Under the pieces are notes generated by a model. That model was not told the origin of the DNA. It made no database searches and worked only from the letters and a program-made list of their open reading frames with translations. Both the position numbers and the translations under genes were made by a program. A stretch of DNA of 64,000 nucleotides from Methylomonas methanica (GTDB lineage: Bacteria > Pseudomonadota > Gammaproteobacteria > Methylococcales > Methylomonadaceae), in NCBI RefSeq assembly GCF_001644035.1, contig NZ_LUUG01000052.1, positions 1 to 64,000 on the forward strand. Reading direction: 5' to 3'. Positions 26,367 through 35,970 of the stretch are shown here, piece after piece. Numbering within the stretch: position 1 is the first letter of the stretch; each line of letters starts with the position of its first letter.

Positions 26367-26869
26367 GTGCCCTTTATTTGGCAGAATATGCGGAAGACGC
26401 TTTGTTGGCATTGGCAATTGCTAGCAAGGAAGCAGGACACTTAAGGTATACGCAAAGCACTTTGTTTACAGAAGCCATTGACATGGCCTGGGTAAAGGCA
26501 TTGGACGAAAATGAAGAACGGGCTGAAAAAGTCGATGCGTTTGTTGGTCGTTTTGGGCGATTACAAGATTTTATTGGCGAGAAACTAATCCCACGCTTCG
26601 CGGCATTGTTGGGCGAAAAGCCAAAATCGTTGCTGGACATCTTGGTGTTTGCCGAGAGAATGGGTTGGCTGACGGGGGCCGAGGATTTCATAGCGGCTAG
26701 AAAGCTTCGGAATTTGTTGGTTCATGAGTACATGGACGATGAAAAATTATTTTTGCAATCGCTGTTGTCCGCCAATGCGGCTACCGATGTATTGCTGGGC
26801 GTTGTAAAAACAATGGAAAACGAAGCCATGCGCTTGTCGTTGCCAGCGGTGGATGCCAAAACGGCTTAA
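26363..26869 (+). CDS. hepT: HepT-type HEPN ribonuclease toxin
   Basis: The 168-residue helical protein carries the HEPN motif RNLLVHEY (R-x4-H-x-Y), with the catalytic Arg and His and the tyrosine that MntA adenylylates. It is predicted to be an RNase. Translation starts at TTG overlapping the MntA stop. It shares the KxQDxIGEKLIPR-type segment (LQDFIGEK) with the third HepT here (LQDAIGEK). It sits between rfbD and rfbA, breaking the usual rml operon. Confidence 0.87.
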   Translation: MSALYLAEYAEDALLALAIASKEAGHLRYTQSTLFTEAIDMAWVKALDENEERAEKVDAFVGRFGRLQDFIGEKLIPRFAALLGEKPKSLLDILVFAERMGWLTGAEDFIAARKLRNLLVHEYMDDEKLFLQSLLSANAATDVLLGVVKTMENEAMRLSLPAVDAKTA

Positions 26870-26890
26870 TATAAGGTAGGTAAAACACTA

Positions 26891-27775
<885 letters not shown>

Positions 27776-27843
27776 CCTAATTGCTTAATAAAAACGTCCC
27801 AAACTCAATAATCTCCTTATTTATTTGGAGGTTGCTCGGAAAA

Positions 27844-27875
27844 GCCCCCTCTCCCTGAGGGAGGGGGCTGGGGTC
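27844..27875. repeat. CCCTCTCC-type hairpin repeat, left part
   Basis: AGCCCCCTCTCCCT pairs imperfectly with AGGGAGGGGGCT (27844-27870) and continues into GGGGT. The same repeat resumes at 28009, after the MITE-like element, as GGGCTGGGGTGAGGG. The repeat was therefore present first and was split by the insertion. Related units occur at 29739 and 56626. Confidence 0.55.
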
Positions 27876-28008
27876 AATGCCGTTAAGTTAAGTTTCGGCG
27901 TGGTTAATTCCCCTCTTTGAAAAAGAGGGGTGCAGGGGAGATTTTCGGAATAAATCCCCCTTGATCCCCCTTTTTCAAAGGGGGAAGAGCCTTAACTTAA
28001 CGGCGTTG
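27876..28008. mobile_element. 133-bp MITE-like inverted-repeat element with target duplication
   Basis: The ends are an 18-bp terminal inverted repeat with one mismatch, CAA(T/C)GCCGTTAAGTTAAG (27876-27893 and 27991-28008). The element is flanked by a direct repeat GGGCTGGGGT (27866-27875 and 28009-28018). The inside holds two hairpins, CCCCTCTTT/AAAGAGGGG (27911-27931) and CCCCCTTT/AAAGGGGG (27966-27984), which are themselves roughly mirror-related. There is no coding capacity, so it depends on a transposase encoded elsewhere. It is inserted inside a CCCTCTCC-type repeat. Confidence 0.78.
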
Positions 28009-28087
28009 GGGCTGGGGTGAGGGAATTTAAAAAGCAAAAAAGGAGTTTTTATTAAATCACGTAACAAAGATATTATATATACGAATA

Positions 28088-28384
28088 ATGCGTTTAAGTA
28101 AGGAGCAAACCCAATTGATCGCGGAAACAATACTCGGCATAGCAGGAACTGATGTTGCAGTGTACTTGTTCGGTTCGCGGCTGAATGATCAGGCAAAGGG
28201 TGGCGATGTAGATTTATTTATAGAATCTGATCAGCCGATATCTTTACTACGAAGGGCGCAGATTAAGATGCAATTAGAGTCTCAGCTTGGGCTGCCTGTG
28301 GATATTATTTGTCAGGCAAGAGTCACCAAGGCTAGCCCTTTTCGGCAAATTGCTAAAGGCAGCGCAGTTAAATTGAGCGCATAG
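28088..28384 (+). CDS. mntA: MntA-type nucleotidyltransferase antitoxin (second copy)
   Basis: The 98-residue protein carries GSRLNDQAKGGDVDLFI (GS-x9-DxD) and a VDIICQA segment with the third acidic position. It begins MRLSKEQ like the other two. It lies 2 bp before its HepT partner. It differs in most other residues from the copy at 26067, which argues for separate arrivals and not duplication. Confidence 0.87.
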   Translation: MRLSKEQTQLIAETILGIAGTDVAVYLFGSRLNDQAKGGDVDLFIESDQPISLLRRAQIKMQLESQLGLPVDIICQARVTKASPFRQIAKGSAVKLSA

Positions 28385-28386
28385 CA

Positions 28387-28917
28387 ATGAATAAATCCAC
28401 TTTGGATGCGGAAAAGCAGCATCTTGCTGATTTGTTGGAAGCAATTCAACGGTGCGTGTATTTTCTGGATGCGTCTAGCCGAAAACTAAAGTGGCCTTTA
28501 GCTTCGGGTTGGTTGGAAACCGAAAAAAAAAGTGTAGAGCTGTTTGAAATACTGGCGGCGGTAAATGAGCGCTTTGCCAAGCTGCAAGATACGCTGGCGG
28601 CGGCGATGCGTCATGCATGTCTACTGTCTGGAGAACCTGCCGACAGATTTCTTAAAGTATTAAGTTTTTACGAAAAGGTTGGAGTTATTGAATCAATAGA
28701 AACTTGGCAGTTATGCAGGACTGTTCGTAATTTGGCTGCGCATGATTATGAAATCGATTATGCGGAAATTACTGAACACTTCAACGCTTTACGCTCATTT
28801 ACACCAGAGCTATACAAAGTTGCAGGACGATTTTTGGAATATTGTCGAGAGTCACTAAAGATTGAACCAAAGCTAAACGATTTTTCAGCTGAATTTGACT
28901 CAATTTTTAATATGTAA
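28387..28917 (+). CDS. hepT: HepT-type HEPN ribonuclease toxin (second copy)
   Basis: This 176-residue helical protein has the motif RNLAAHDY (R-x4-H-x-Y), with the catalytic and modified residues intact. It contains a run of nine A residues (28523-28531, codons Glu-Lys-Lys-Ser) where slippage would frameshift the toxin. It is paired with the MntA gene 2 bp upstream and followed 99 bp later by a VapBC pair. Confidence 0.84.
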   Translation: MNKSTLDAEKQHLADLLEAIQRCVYFLDASSRKLKWPLASGWLETEKKSVELFEILAAVNERFAKLQDTLAAAMRHACLLSGEPADRFLKVLSFYEKVGVIESIETWQLCRTVRNLAAHDYEIDYAEITEHFNALRSFTPELYKVAGRFLEYCRESLKIEPKLNDFSAEFDSIFNM

Positions 28918-29016
28918 ATATTCGGATCAGATAGAGCGCTAAGCAGAGTAGAGTATTTGTTATGCGCATCTTGATGCGGTATCATCTTGATGGAGTAAGA
29001 TTGATTGGAGATTGCT

Positions 29017-29265
29017 ATGCGTACAACTGTTGACCTTGAAGATGATGTTCTGGCAGCTGCCAAAGAAATCGCGCGAATACAGAATGTAGCAGTAGGACGT
29101 GTTATTTCCAGGCTGATGAGAGAAGCCCTAATGGGCACTCAGAGATCGAGAGAAGTTGCAAACGCAGAAGGCAAAACGATAGGGGGCTTTCGACCTTTTG
29201 CAGCTCGTGGTGTGCTAGTGACTAACGACCAAGTCAATGAATTGCGGGATACAGAAGGAGTTTGA
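29017..29265 (+). CDS. vapB: Antitoxin of VapBC pair (ribbon-helix-helix type)
   Basis: This 82-residue protein starts MRTTVDLEDDVLAAAKEIAR, the common N-terminus of ribbon-helix-helix antitoxins that dimerise on DNA. A flexible tail for toxin binding follows (about 50-82). The start is the ATG at 29017, with TGGAG six bases before it. Its stop overlaps the toxin start (TGATG). Confidence 0.85.
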   Translation: MRTTVDLEDDVLAAAKEIARIQNVAVGRVISRLMREALMGTQRSREVANAEGKTIGGFRPFAARGVLVTNDQVNELRDTEGV

Positions 29266-29699
29266 TGCGCGCGTTGCTAGATGTAAATGTGTTGATTGCG
29301 CTGATGGACGCCGGGCATGCGCATCACCAAATAGCAATGAATTGGTTGGATAAGAATTTATCATCGGGCTGGGCTTCTTGTCCGATTACCCAAAACGGAT
29401 GTATCCGGATAATGTCGCAACCCAGCTATCCGGGCGCTCTTCCCGTTGCACATGTCGCCGAAAGATTAGCAGAAGCATCGGAGTCAGTGGAGCACGAGTT
29501 TTGGCCGGATAGTATAAGTTTGTTGGATTCCGGTGTGTTTAACTGGTCAAGTATGCTAGGTCATCGCCAAGTGACGGACATTTATCTGCTGACTTTGGCT
29601 TTGCAACATCAAGCCAGATTCGTCACGTTGGATCGTCGTATAACAATTGACTCTGTAAAAGGCGCCACCGCTGAGCAGCTTATATATCTTCATGGCTGA
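29265..29699 (+). CDS. vapC: PIN-domain toxin of VapBC pair
   Basis: The 144-residue PIN protein has D6 in LLDVNVLIALMD, TQNGCIRIMSQPSYPG (a signature of one VapC subgroup) and the acidic pair in VTDIYLLTLALQ and FVTLDRR. This is a complete set of PIN active-site residues. The start is the ATG at 29265, overlapping the antitoxin stop by one base. It is different from the VapC at 10678, which belongs to another subgroup. Confidence 0.88.
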   Translation: MRALLDVNVLIALMDAGHAHHQIAMNWLDKNLSSGWASCPITQNGCIRIMSQPSYPGALPVAHVAERLAEASESVEHEFWPDSISLLDSGVFNWSSMLGHRQVTDIYLLTLALQHQARFVTLDRRITIDSVKGATAEQLIYLHG

Positions 29700-30089
29700 A
29701 TATTCACCGGCTAGACTTAGCAGGATACCTCTAAAAATCCCCTCTCCCTCCGTGTCCACTGGGCATAAAGGAGAGGGCCAGGGTGAGGGGTATAAATTAT
29801 TGATTTTATTAGCCCTGCTCTTAAATTCACTGGAGTCGTCATTCCCGCGAAGGCGGGAATCTAGTATAGCCGCTGGGCTCCCGACTGCACGGGGGCGAAG
29901 ATATTTGGGGCCGGGTTATTAAGTTAATTCCCCACTCTTCTGCTGGAGATGGTTGGGGTGAGGAGGATTAAATTAAAAAAACGCTTTATTTGATACCCTC
30001 ATCCTAACCTTCTCCTGGAGGGAGAAGGAGTTTGTTTAATTTATAGAGATCCCCAATAGTTAATTTTTCCGTTAATCACTAGGTAAATC
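29700..30089. repeat. Intergenic cluster of three short palindromic repeats
   Basis: This 390-bp gap between vapC and rfbC holds three hairpins. One is CCCTCTCC/GGAGAGGG (29740-29747 and 29770-29777). The second is ATTCCCGC-GAAG-GCGGGAAT (29841-29860), a widespread bacterial repeat type. The third is CCTTCTCC/GGAGAAGG (30008-30015 and 30021-30028). No ORF, RNA gene or clear promoter is seen. It looks like a landing zone for small repeats. Confidence 0.7.
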
Positions 30090-30638
30090 ATGCAAGCTAC
30101 TCGTCTATCCATACCCGATGTGATTCTTTTTACCCCAAGAGTATTTGGCGATGACCGTGGTTTTTTCTTTGAAAGCTTCAATCAACAAAAATTTGAAGAA
30201 CTTACAGGCCTCAAGCGCGAATTTGTACAAGACAATCACTCAAAATCGCAAAAAGGCGTATTGCGCGGCCTTCATTATCAATTGCCCCCCAAAGCCCAAG
30301 GCAAACTGGTGCGGGTAGTGCAAGGTGAAGTATTTGATGTGGCAGTGGATATTCGTAAAAGCTCGCCGTTTTTTGGTAAGTGGGTTGGTCAATTGTTATC
30401 TGCTGAAAACAAACAGCAAATGTGGATACCGGAAGGATTTGCACATGGGTTTTTTACTTTGTCAGACACGGCAGAGTTTCTTTATAAAACCACTAATTAC
30501 TATGCGCCGGAGTTTGAGCGCAGTATCGCATGGGATGATGAAGAAATCAGCGTAGATTGGCTATTTAGTGGCAAGCCAGCCTTATCTATAAAAGATCAAC
30601 AAGGTAAAAAACTGTTGGAAGCAGAACACTTTGTCTGA
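30090..30638 (+). CDS. rfbC: dTDP-4-dehydrorhamnose 3,5-epimerase
   Basis: RfbC/RmlC epimerises C3 and C5 of the keto sugar. The 182-residue cupin has FGDDRGFFFESFN (about 17), the catalytic His region GVLRGLHYQLPP (about 56-67), and GFAHGF and TAEFLYKTTNYYAPEFE with the catalytic Tyr. It is complete. It lies 2.3 kb from rfbA, separated by a MntA/HepT pair, a VapBC pair and repeats. Confidence 0.96.
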   Translation: MQATRLSIPDVILFTPRVFGDDRGFFFESFNQQKFEELTGLKREFVQDNHSKSQKGVLRGLHYQLPPKAQGKLVRVVQGEVFDVAVDIRKSSPFFGKWVGQLLSAENKQQMWIPEGFAHGFFTLSDTAEFLYKTTNYYAPEFERSIAWDDEEISVDWLFSGKPALSIKDQQGKKLLEAEHFV

Positions 30639-30790
30639 TTGGAATTTGGTTGATTTTCCTATTGATTCCATCCATTGTATTTTTGGCTCGGTGTAAATAG
30701 CCTTGTGTTGCCAAGGTTTTGTTTCCCGATCCACTAGTCATAATGTTCTTTGCTCAATGCAATAACTAAGCAGTTTAATATTTAAATATT

Positions 30791-31600
30791 ATGAAGCCAT
30801 TTTCTGTTGGAAGCGGAATAGCGAGTCTTTATCAAAACAGAGACCTTTTACGTTCACTGGTAGGCCGAGAGCTACAAGCCAAATATCGCGCGACTACTCT
30901 AGGTTTCCTATGGGTTGTCATCTATCCACTCATGATGCTTGCAGTTTATAGCTTTGTATTTGGGGTTATTTTCGGTTCTCGATGGCGAGGGCAAGGCGAT
31001 ATTTGGGAATTTGTGGAAATGCTGTACTGTGGTTTGATAGTGCATGCTCTATTTTCAGAAACTGTTTCTAAAGCCCCCGGCATAATTGTTAACAACCCAA
31101 ACTATGTCAAAAAAGTTGTTTTCCCGCTTGAACTGTTACCTGTTGGTAATTTATTGACATCTCTATTCAACTCGCTGATTGGATTTGGCCTGTTGTTGGT
31201 ATTTGTTTTGGCTGAGCGGTTGTGTATCAATTGGACTGCAATATTTGCCCCCCTAGTTTTGATACCAATTATGTTATACGCGATTGGGTTTGCCTGGTTT
31301 CTTGCTGCCCTAGGGGTGTTTTTTAGGGATATTGAACAGTTTATTGGCATTCTAATGTCGATGCTTCTTTTCCTAAGCCCGGTATTTTATGCGACGTCTG
31401 CCGCACCGGAATTTGCGCAAAAGCTGATGATATTTAATCCTTTGACATATGGCATAGAAGAAATGCGTAATGTTTTACTAAACGGAGAAGTACTTCGCCT
31501 TATGCCGTGGGGGATTAATCTTGCTGTATCCAGCATCACTGCTTGGTGTGGACTTTGGGTTTTTGAGCGTTCCCGGCCTGCATTTGCCGATGTGATTTGA
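30791..31600 (+). CDS. wzm: O-antigen ABC transporter permease Wzm
   Basis: The 269-residue ABC-2-type permease has six hydrophobic segments (about 36-56, 68-90, 112-140, 150-170, 180-200 and 235-255). Its N-terminal amphipathic stretch GRELQAKYRATTLGFLW is characteristic of the polysaccharide exporters Wzm/KpsM/TagG. It overlaps the ATPase gene by one base (TGATG) and with it moves undecaprenyl-linked polymer across the inner membrane. Composition becomes visibly AT-richer from here to about 56.6 kb. Confidence 0.92.
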   Translation: MKPFSVGSGIASLYQNRDLLRSLVGRELQAKYRATTLGFLWVVIYPLMMLAVYSFVFGVIFGSRWRGQGDIWEFVEMLYCGLIVHALFSETVSKAPGIIVNNPNYVKKVVFPLELLPVGNLLTSLFNSLIGFGLLLVFVLAERLCINWTAIFAPLVLIPIMLYAIGFAWFLAALGVFFRDIEQFIGILMSMLLFLSPVFYATSAAPEFAQKLMIFNPLTYGIEEMRNVLLNGEVLRLMPWGINLAVSSITAWCGLWVFERSRPAFADVI

Positions 31601-33009
31601 TGATAGAGATAGCAATGCAACAAGATATAAAACCGGCTATTAAGCTGTCCAATATAAGCAAATGTTATAGGATTTTTCCTAATCCTCAGGATCGATTCAA
31701 GCAGGCCTTATGGGACCGTTTTCCAGCAATATTAAAGTCAAAAAAGCCAAAACAGTTATACCGCGAGCATTGGGCGCTTCAAGATGTTAGTTTTGAAGTC
31801 TTACCTGGCGAGGCTGTCGGTATTCTTGGGCGAAATGGCGCGGGTAAAAGTACATTACTGCAAATCATTGCCGGAACCTTATCACCTACCGCAGGAGTTA
31901 TTGAGACAGCGGGTCGAATAACAGCCTTACTGGAACTGGGTAGCGGTTTCAATCCGGAGTTCACCGGCAGGGAAAACGTTTTTCACAATGCGCAAATTCT
32001 CGGACTATCCAGAGAGGAAACGCTCAACCGTTTTGATGATATTGCTGGATTTGCGGACATTGGCGACTTTCTTGAGCAACCAGTAAAAACATATAGCTCC
32101 GGGATGATGATGCGGCTGGCTTTTGCCGTGCAAACTGCTGTCGAGCCTCAAATAATGATTGTCGATGAGGCTTTGTCAGTTGGAGACATGTTTTTTCAGG
32201 CAAAATGCATGTCTAGGATCAATAAGTTAGTGGATTCTGGTGTGGCACTTTTGTTTGTTAGTCATGATATTGGCACTGTCAGGCAAATTTGTCAGCGGGC
32301 CGTGCTTTTAGAGAACGGAGTGATTCGAGCAAAGGGTGCTGCCGCAACTGTTTCTGATCAATATGTCAAATTGCAACTCGAAGACAGGAACCTGGCGGCA
32401 AAGAATAATGTTTCAAATGAGCACGTATCTCATAGTCTAGCAGTCGCAAAACCTGAAAGCGCAAGCCCAACAGACAATTCCAATTTCGAAATAACTTCTA
32501 CCTCTTTTGGACAGGAAGCTTTTCAAAAACGAGCTCAATATCATCGTGTGAGCAATGGTGATGCCGAAATTATTAATGTAAATATGTTGCACAAAGGTGA
32601 TTATTGCGCTGATTTTGATTTTGATGAAGACGTGCAGATTCGTGTTTTTGTGCGCTTTAAAAAGTCGTTGAGCAATCTTAATCAATCCATAAAGATTCGC
32701 ACCCTTCAGGGTAAGGATGTAGTTTTTCTTGATACAAGGCTACTGGAGGAGATGGGTCATAAATATGAGGCAGGAAAGATTTATGAATTTGATTGGAAAT
32801 TTAAGCTGCCTCTTTTACACGGTAACTATGCCTTGGCTTGCGGGCTTTCACATCCACCGTCAAAGCCAGGTGACGATTGGGTATTTGTCGATATGGTGCC
32901 ACATGCCTATGAGTTTCGGGTTGCCCCTCGCCGAAACGGAATGATAGACGGATTCGTGACTTTGCCGGCTTCGCTAATAATAAATGCAGTTCAAACTGCA
33001 TCGGTATGA
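31600..33009 (+). CDS. wzt: O-antigen ABC transporter ATPase Wzt with C-terminal polymer-binding domain
   Basis: The N-terminal 245 residues are an ABC ATPase with Walker A GRNGAGKST, signature YSSGMMMR, Walker B IMIVDEALSVGD and the H-loop SHD. A linker (about 265-300) and a beta-rich C-terminal domain (about 310-455) follow, as in Wzt proteins that recognise a terminally modified O-antigen. This implies that the polymer carries a capping group on its non-reducing end, which one of the local methyltransferases could supply. I start at the ATG overlapping the wzm stop; a second ATG at 31615 is possible. Confidence 0.92.
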   Translation: MIEIAMQQDIKPAIKLSNISKCYRIFPNPQDRFKQALWDRFPAILKSKKPKQLYREHWALQDVSFEVLPGEAVGILGRNGAGKSTLLQIIAGTLSPTAGVIETAGRITALLELGSGFNPEFTGRENVFHNAQILGLSREETLNRFDDIAGFADIGDFLEQPVKTYSSGMMMRLAFAVQTAVEPQIMIVDEALSVGDMFFQAKCMSRINKLVDSGVALLFVSHDIGTVRQICQRAVLLENGVIRAKGAAATVSDQYVKLQLEDRNLAAKNNVSNEHVSHSLAVAKPESASPTDNSNFEITSTSFGQEAFQKRAQYHRVSNGDAEIINVNMLHKGDYCADFDFDEDVQIRVFVRFKKSLSNLNQSIKIRTLQGKDVVFLDTRLLEEMGHKYEAGKIYEFDWKFKLPLLHGNYALACGLSHPPSKPGDDWVFVDMVPHAYEFRVAPRRNGMIDGFVTLPASLIINAVQTASV

Positions 33010-33012
33010 GAA

Positions 33013-34167
33013 TTGATTTTGAATAAAAGAGAAACCTATCTGGCTTTTGGGACCCCAGATTTTACTGACTTAGAGATAGACGCCGTTGCGCGCGTCATGC
33101 GTTCTGGTTGGGTCGGTATGGGGAAAGAGACGATAGCATTTGAAAACGAGTTGTCGGAGTACATTGGTGCCCCAGAGGTTGTTACAGTTAACTCCTGTAC
33201 TTCGGCGCTTTTTCTTGCGCTCTTAGCTGAGGGTGTTGGGCCGGGTGATGAGGTCATCGTTCCCAGTTTAACGTGGTGTGCGACTGCAAATGCTGCTCTT
33301 TATTTGGGTGCAAAACCAGTATTCTGCGATGTCGATCCGTTGAGTATGTGCGTTACACCGGAAACTGTTGCTGCAAAACTCTCTGACAGAACTAAAGCCG
33401 TTATTGTTGTTCATTATGGCGGTTATGCAATAGATGTTGAGGCTTTGCGTACTGAGTTGCCATCCAAAATATCCATCATTGAGGATGCTGCGCATGCGTT
33501 TGGCGCTAAATATAGCAACGGTCAGCGTGTTGGAGCTTCGGGCAATTCCGTTTGTTTCAGTTTCTATGCAAATAAAAACCTATCCACGGCTGATGGTGGC
33601 GCTATTGCGCTTTATGATGCAGAGAAAGCTAATCATCTTCGTTCTTTGCGCATGAGTGGTATGGGGTCTGATGCATGGTCGCGATATATAAGGCCATCTA
33701 CTGCCTTTGTGACCGGATTGACAGAGTTGGGCTACAAGATGAATTTTACTGACCTTCAAGCCGCAATTGGTAGAGTTCAGCTCGAACGTTTTGATGAGAT
33801 GGCGGAAAAGAGAAAGTGTATTGCTTTACGGTATCAGGAACGGTTTGCTGAGGCTGCTATAAGTATCCCTTTTCAGAGCCAAGTATTTGAGGAAAGGCAT
33901 GCTCGGCACCTGCTAGTCGGCTGCTTTGGCACGAAGAAGACTGGTAAGTCGCGCGATCAACTTTTGCTGGCGCTAAGAGATCAAAATATTGGTGCGAGCA
34001 TTCATTATCGGCCGCTGCATCTTCAGTCGCTTTATAATCACGATGGGTCAAATTCCTTACCAATTACAGAGAGTTTGGCTGAAATTATTCTGACGCTACC
34101 TATAAGTGCTCGTATGACGTTAAACGATGTTGATTACGTTTTTGATCACTTAGTGAAATTAATATAA
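33013..34167 (+). CDS. DegT/DnrJ/EryC1 family sugar aminotransferase
   Basis: The 384-residue PLP enzyme has a GMGKETIAFENEL start region, VNSCTSALFLAL (phosphate cup), IEDAAHAFGAKY and the Schiff-base lysine in SFYANKNLSTADGG. Such enzymes transaminate keto sugars of dTDP- or UDP-linked intermediates, giving an amino sugar. The substrate is unknown; the dTDP-4-keto sugar made by RfbB is one candidate. The start is a TTG without a clear ribosome site, 3 bp after wzt. Confidence 0.88.
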   Translation: MILNKRETYLAFGTPDFTDLEIDAVARVMRSGWVGMGKETIAFENELSEYIGAPEVVTVNSCTSALFLALLAEGVGPGDEVIVPSLTWCATANAALYLGAKPVFCDVDPLSMCVTPETVAAKLSDRTKAVIVVHYGGYAIDVEALRTELPSKISIIEDAAHAFGAKYSNGQRVGASGNSVCFSFYANKNLSTADGGAIALYDAEKANHLRSLRMSGMGSDAWSRYIRPSTAFVTGLTELGYKMNFTDLQAAIGRVQLERFDEMAEKRKCIALRYQERFAEAAISIPFQSQVFEERHARHLLVGCFGTKKTGKSRDQLLLALRDQNIGASIHYRPLHLQSLYNHDGSNSLPITESLAEIILTLPISARMTLNDVDYVFDHLVKLI

Positions 34168-34181
34168 AAGAGAACAGTAAA

Positions 34182-35186
34182 ATGAGTGAAAGTCCTTCTG
34201 ATCTGATTGATGAAATTGAATACAATTTTGGTGGTCGCCTTACATCGGATTTTCCATCCCAGATACTCATGGATATCACCGAGGTTTGTAATCTAGCCTG
34301 CACACATTGTCCGCATCCCACTTTTAAGAAGTCAGAACACTATAGTGCTCGTTACCTAGATCCAGTTCTGAACGCAAAAATGATTGATGAAGTCAGGCAG
34401 CATGGTCAAGGTCAAACTCAATATATTCGCTACGCGAGTAATGGAGAACCATTGATACATCCTCATGCATACGACATGATTGAAGATGCGGTTAATCGTT
34501 CAGGGGTATATGTCACTCTAACGACGAATGGGACTATCATGAACGAAAAACGTACGAAAAAACTGTTATTGGCGGGTGTTCATATGATAGATATTAGTAT
34601 TGATGCTTTTAACCCTGAGACGTACGCAAAAATTCGGGTCAATGGTGATCTAGGTGTAACGCGAGAAAACGTTCGCCGCCTGATAAGTTGGGTACGCGAA
34701 TCAAGGGCCAAAACTAAAGTAGTTGTGAGCTTTGTCGAGCAACCCGAAAACGCCCATGAAGCGGTGGACTTCGAGAGATATTGGAAAGAGGAAGGCGCTG
34801 ACTATGTGATTATACGTCGTCTTCACTCATGTTCTGGTGCGGTCCAAGAGCTTGCAGATATGCGCCGTAAGGATCAGAGCAAAATTAAGCGTCGCCCTTG
34901 CTTGTATCCATGGGAGAGAGTCGTGATTAATGCCAAGGGGGATCTGAGTTTTTGTCCATCTGATTGGGTTCATGGTTCCAAAGTGGCGGACTATCTTAAT
35001 ACTTCCATTTACAAGGAGTGGCAGGGTGAATTTTATCATCAGTTGCGTAGAGCACACTTGACAAACGACTATCAGAATCACGGTTTTTGCGGTAATTGTC
35101 CTGATTGGGAATCAACCCGTTGGCCTAGTCAAGGTCGCAGTTATGCGGACATGGTGGAAGAGTTTATTGAAGAAGAGAATTTATAA
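34182..35186 (+). CDS. Radical SAM/SPASM domain enzyme
   Basis: This 334-residue protein has the 4Fe-4S motif CNLACTHC (C-x3-C-x2-C, about residues 37-44). A TIM-barrel core follows, with RYASNGEPLIHP, TLTTNGT and ISIDAFNPETY. The C-terminal Cys-rich SPASM-type region contains RPCLYPWE, SFCPSDW and GFCGNCPDW. SPASM enzymes modify peptides or sugars, binding auxiliary clusters. Its place between an aminotransferase and a methyltransferase suggests sugar modification. The substrate cannot be read from the sequence. Confidence 0.85.
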   Translation: MSESPSDLIDEIEYNFGGRLTSDFPSQILMDITEVCNLACTHCPHPTFKKSEHYSARYLDPVLNAKMIDEVRQHGQGQTQYIRYASNGEPLIHPHAYDMIEDAVNRSGVYVTLTTNGTIMNEKRTKKLLLAGVHMIDISIDAFNPETYAKIRVNGDLGVTRENVRRLISWVRESRAKTKVVVSFVEQPENAHEAVDFERYWKEEGADYVIIRRLHSCSGAVQELADMRRKDQSKIKRRPCLYPWERVVINAKGDLSFCPSDWVHGSKVADYLNTSIYKEWQGEFYHQLRRAHLTNDYQNHGFCGNCPDWESTRWPSQGRSYADMVEEFIEEENL

Positions 35187-35192
35187 ATAGTG

Positions 35193-35906
35193 ATGAAAAC
35201 AATACCCGTTGCAGCCTTGATTGAAGAGGCAACCAAAGATATTCCTGGCTGGTCACCACAGGATCAATTGCTTTCATTATTTACATTAGCATTTTCCAGC
35301 GCGGGCTTGGGGGGTGATATCTTAGAACTCGGTTCTTGGTGTGGTCGCTCTGCTGTGGCATTAGGGCTGGCAGCCAAACTTTCAGATAAGGGCAAGTTAC
35401 ATTGTGTTGATCTTTTTCCTGAAAAAAATGATTGGTACCAAAATGAAGATGGTACTTATTCTTTAGTAGTTAGTATTGATAATAGGAGAATAGGCGCATA
35501 TGGAGATCAAACTGTGTGGGCTGAACCTTATTTACGGGATATTGCACCACTCTATGAACGTTTTTCTGGCACATTGCAGGCTTTCAATGTTGCAATGGCA
35601 GAAAATGAGTTGACAGACTTCGTTACTCCTTATCGAGCCGACTTAGAAAAGTTTATAACAATTGCTCCTAAGGGGCTGGAACTCAGGCTAGCGTTTATAG
35701 ACGGTGATCATAGCTACTCAGCAGTATCGAAGGATATTGAAATAGTAGAGCAGTTTTTGCTACCAGGCGGTTGGATTTGTTTTGATGATGCATTTTCAAG
35801 TTATGAAGGTGTGAATCAAGCTATAGTCGAAAGCATTATAGATAGTGGGCGTTATTCAAATTGTCAGCAGATTACGCGTAAGTTTTTTGTTGCACAAAGA
35901 CGTTAA
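35193..35906 (+). CDS. Class I SAM-dependent methyltransferase
   Basis: The 237-residue protein has a GGDILELGSWCGRSAVALGLA SAM-binding motif (about 42, seen in parts), a VDLFPE acidic residue after strand two and FIDGDHSYSAVSKDI with the GDH metal-type motif of the Methyltransf_24/CmcI group. It could act as an O-methyltransferase on a sugar. I start at the ATG at 35193, since the preceding GTG gives no better ribosome site. It lies 6 bp after the radical SAM gene. Confidence 0.82.
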   Translation: MKTIPVAALIEEATKDIPGWSPQDQLLSLFTLAFSSAGLGGDILELGSWCGRSAVALGLAAKLSDKGKLHCVDLFPEKNDWYQNEDGTYSLVVSIDNRRIGAYGDQTVWAEPYLRDIAPLYERFSGTLQAFNVAMAENELTDFVTPYRADLEKFITIAPKGLELRLAFIDGDHSYSAVSKDIEIVEQFLLPGGWICFDDAFSSYEGVNQAIVESIIDSGRYSNCQQITRKFFVAQRR

Positions 35907-35970
35907 GCCATCAAATTAACAGCACCTTAATTTTTGATTGTCATGATGTTAGCTTTGTTTTTTTCAGTCA

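Noticed and set aside
27776-30089. Possible CRISPR array from the repeated hairpins
   Set aside because: The repeats are palindromic, differ from one another and are not evenly spaced; no cas gene is present.
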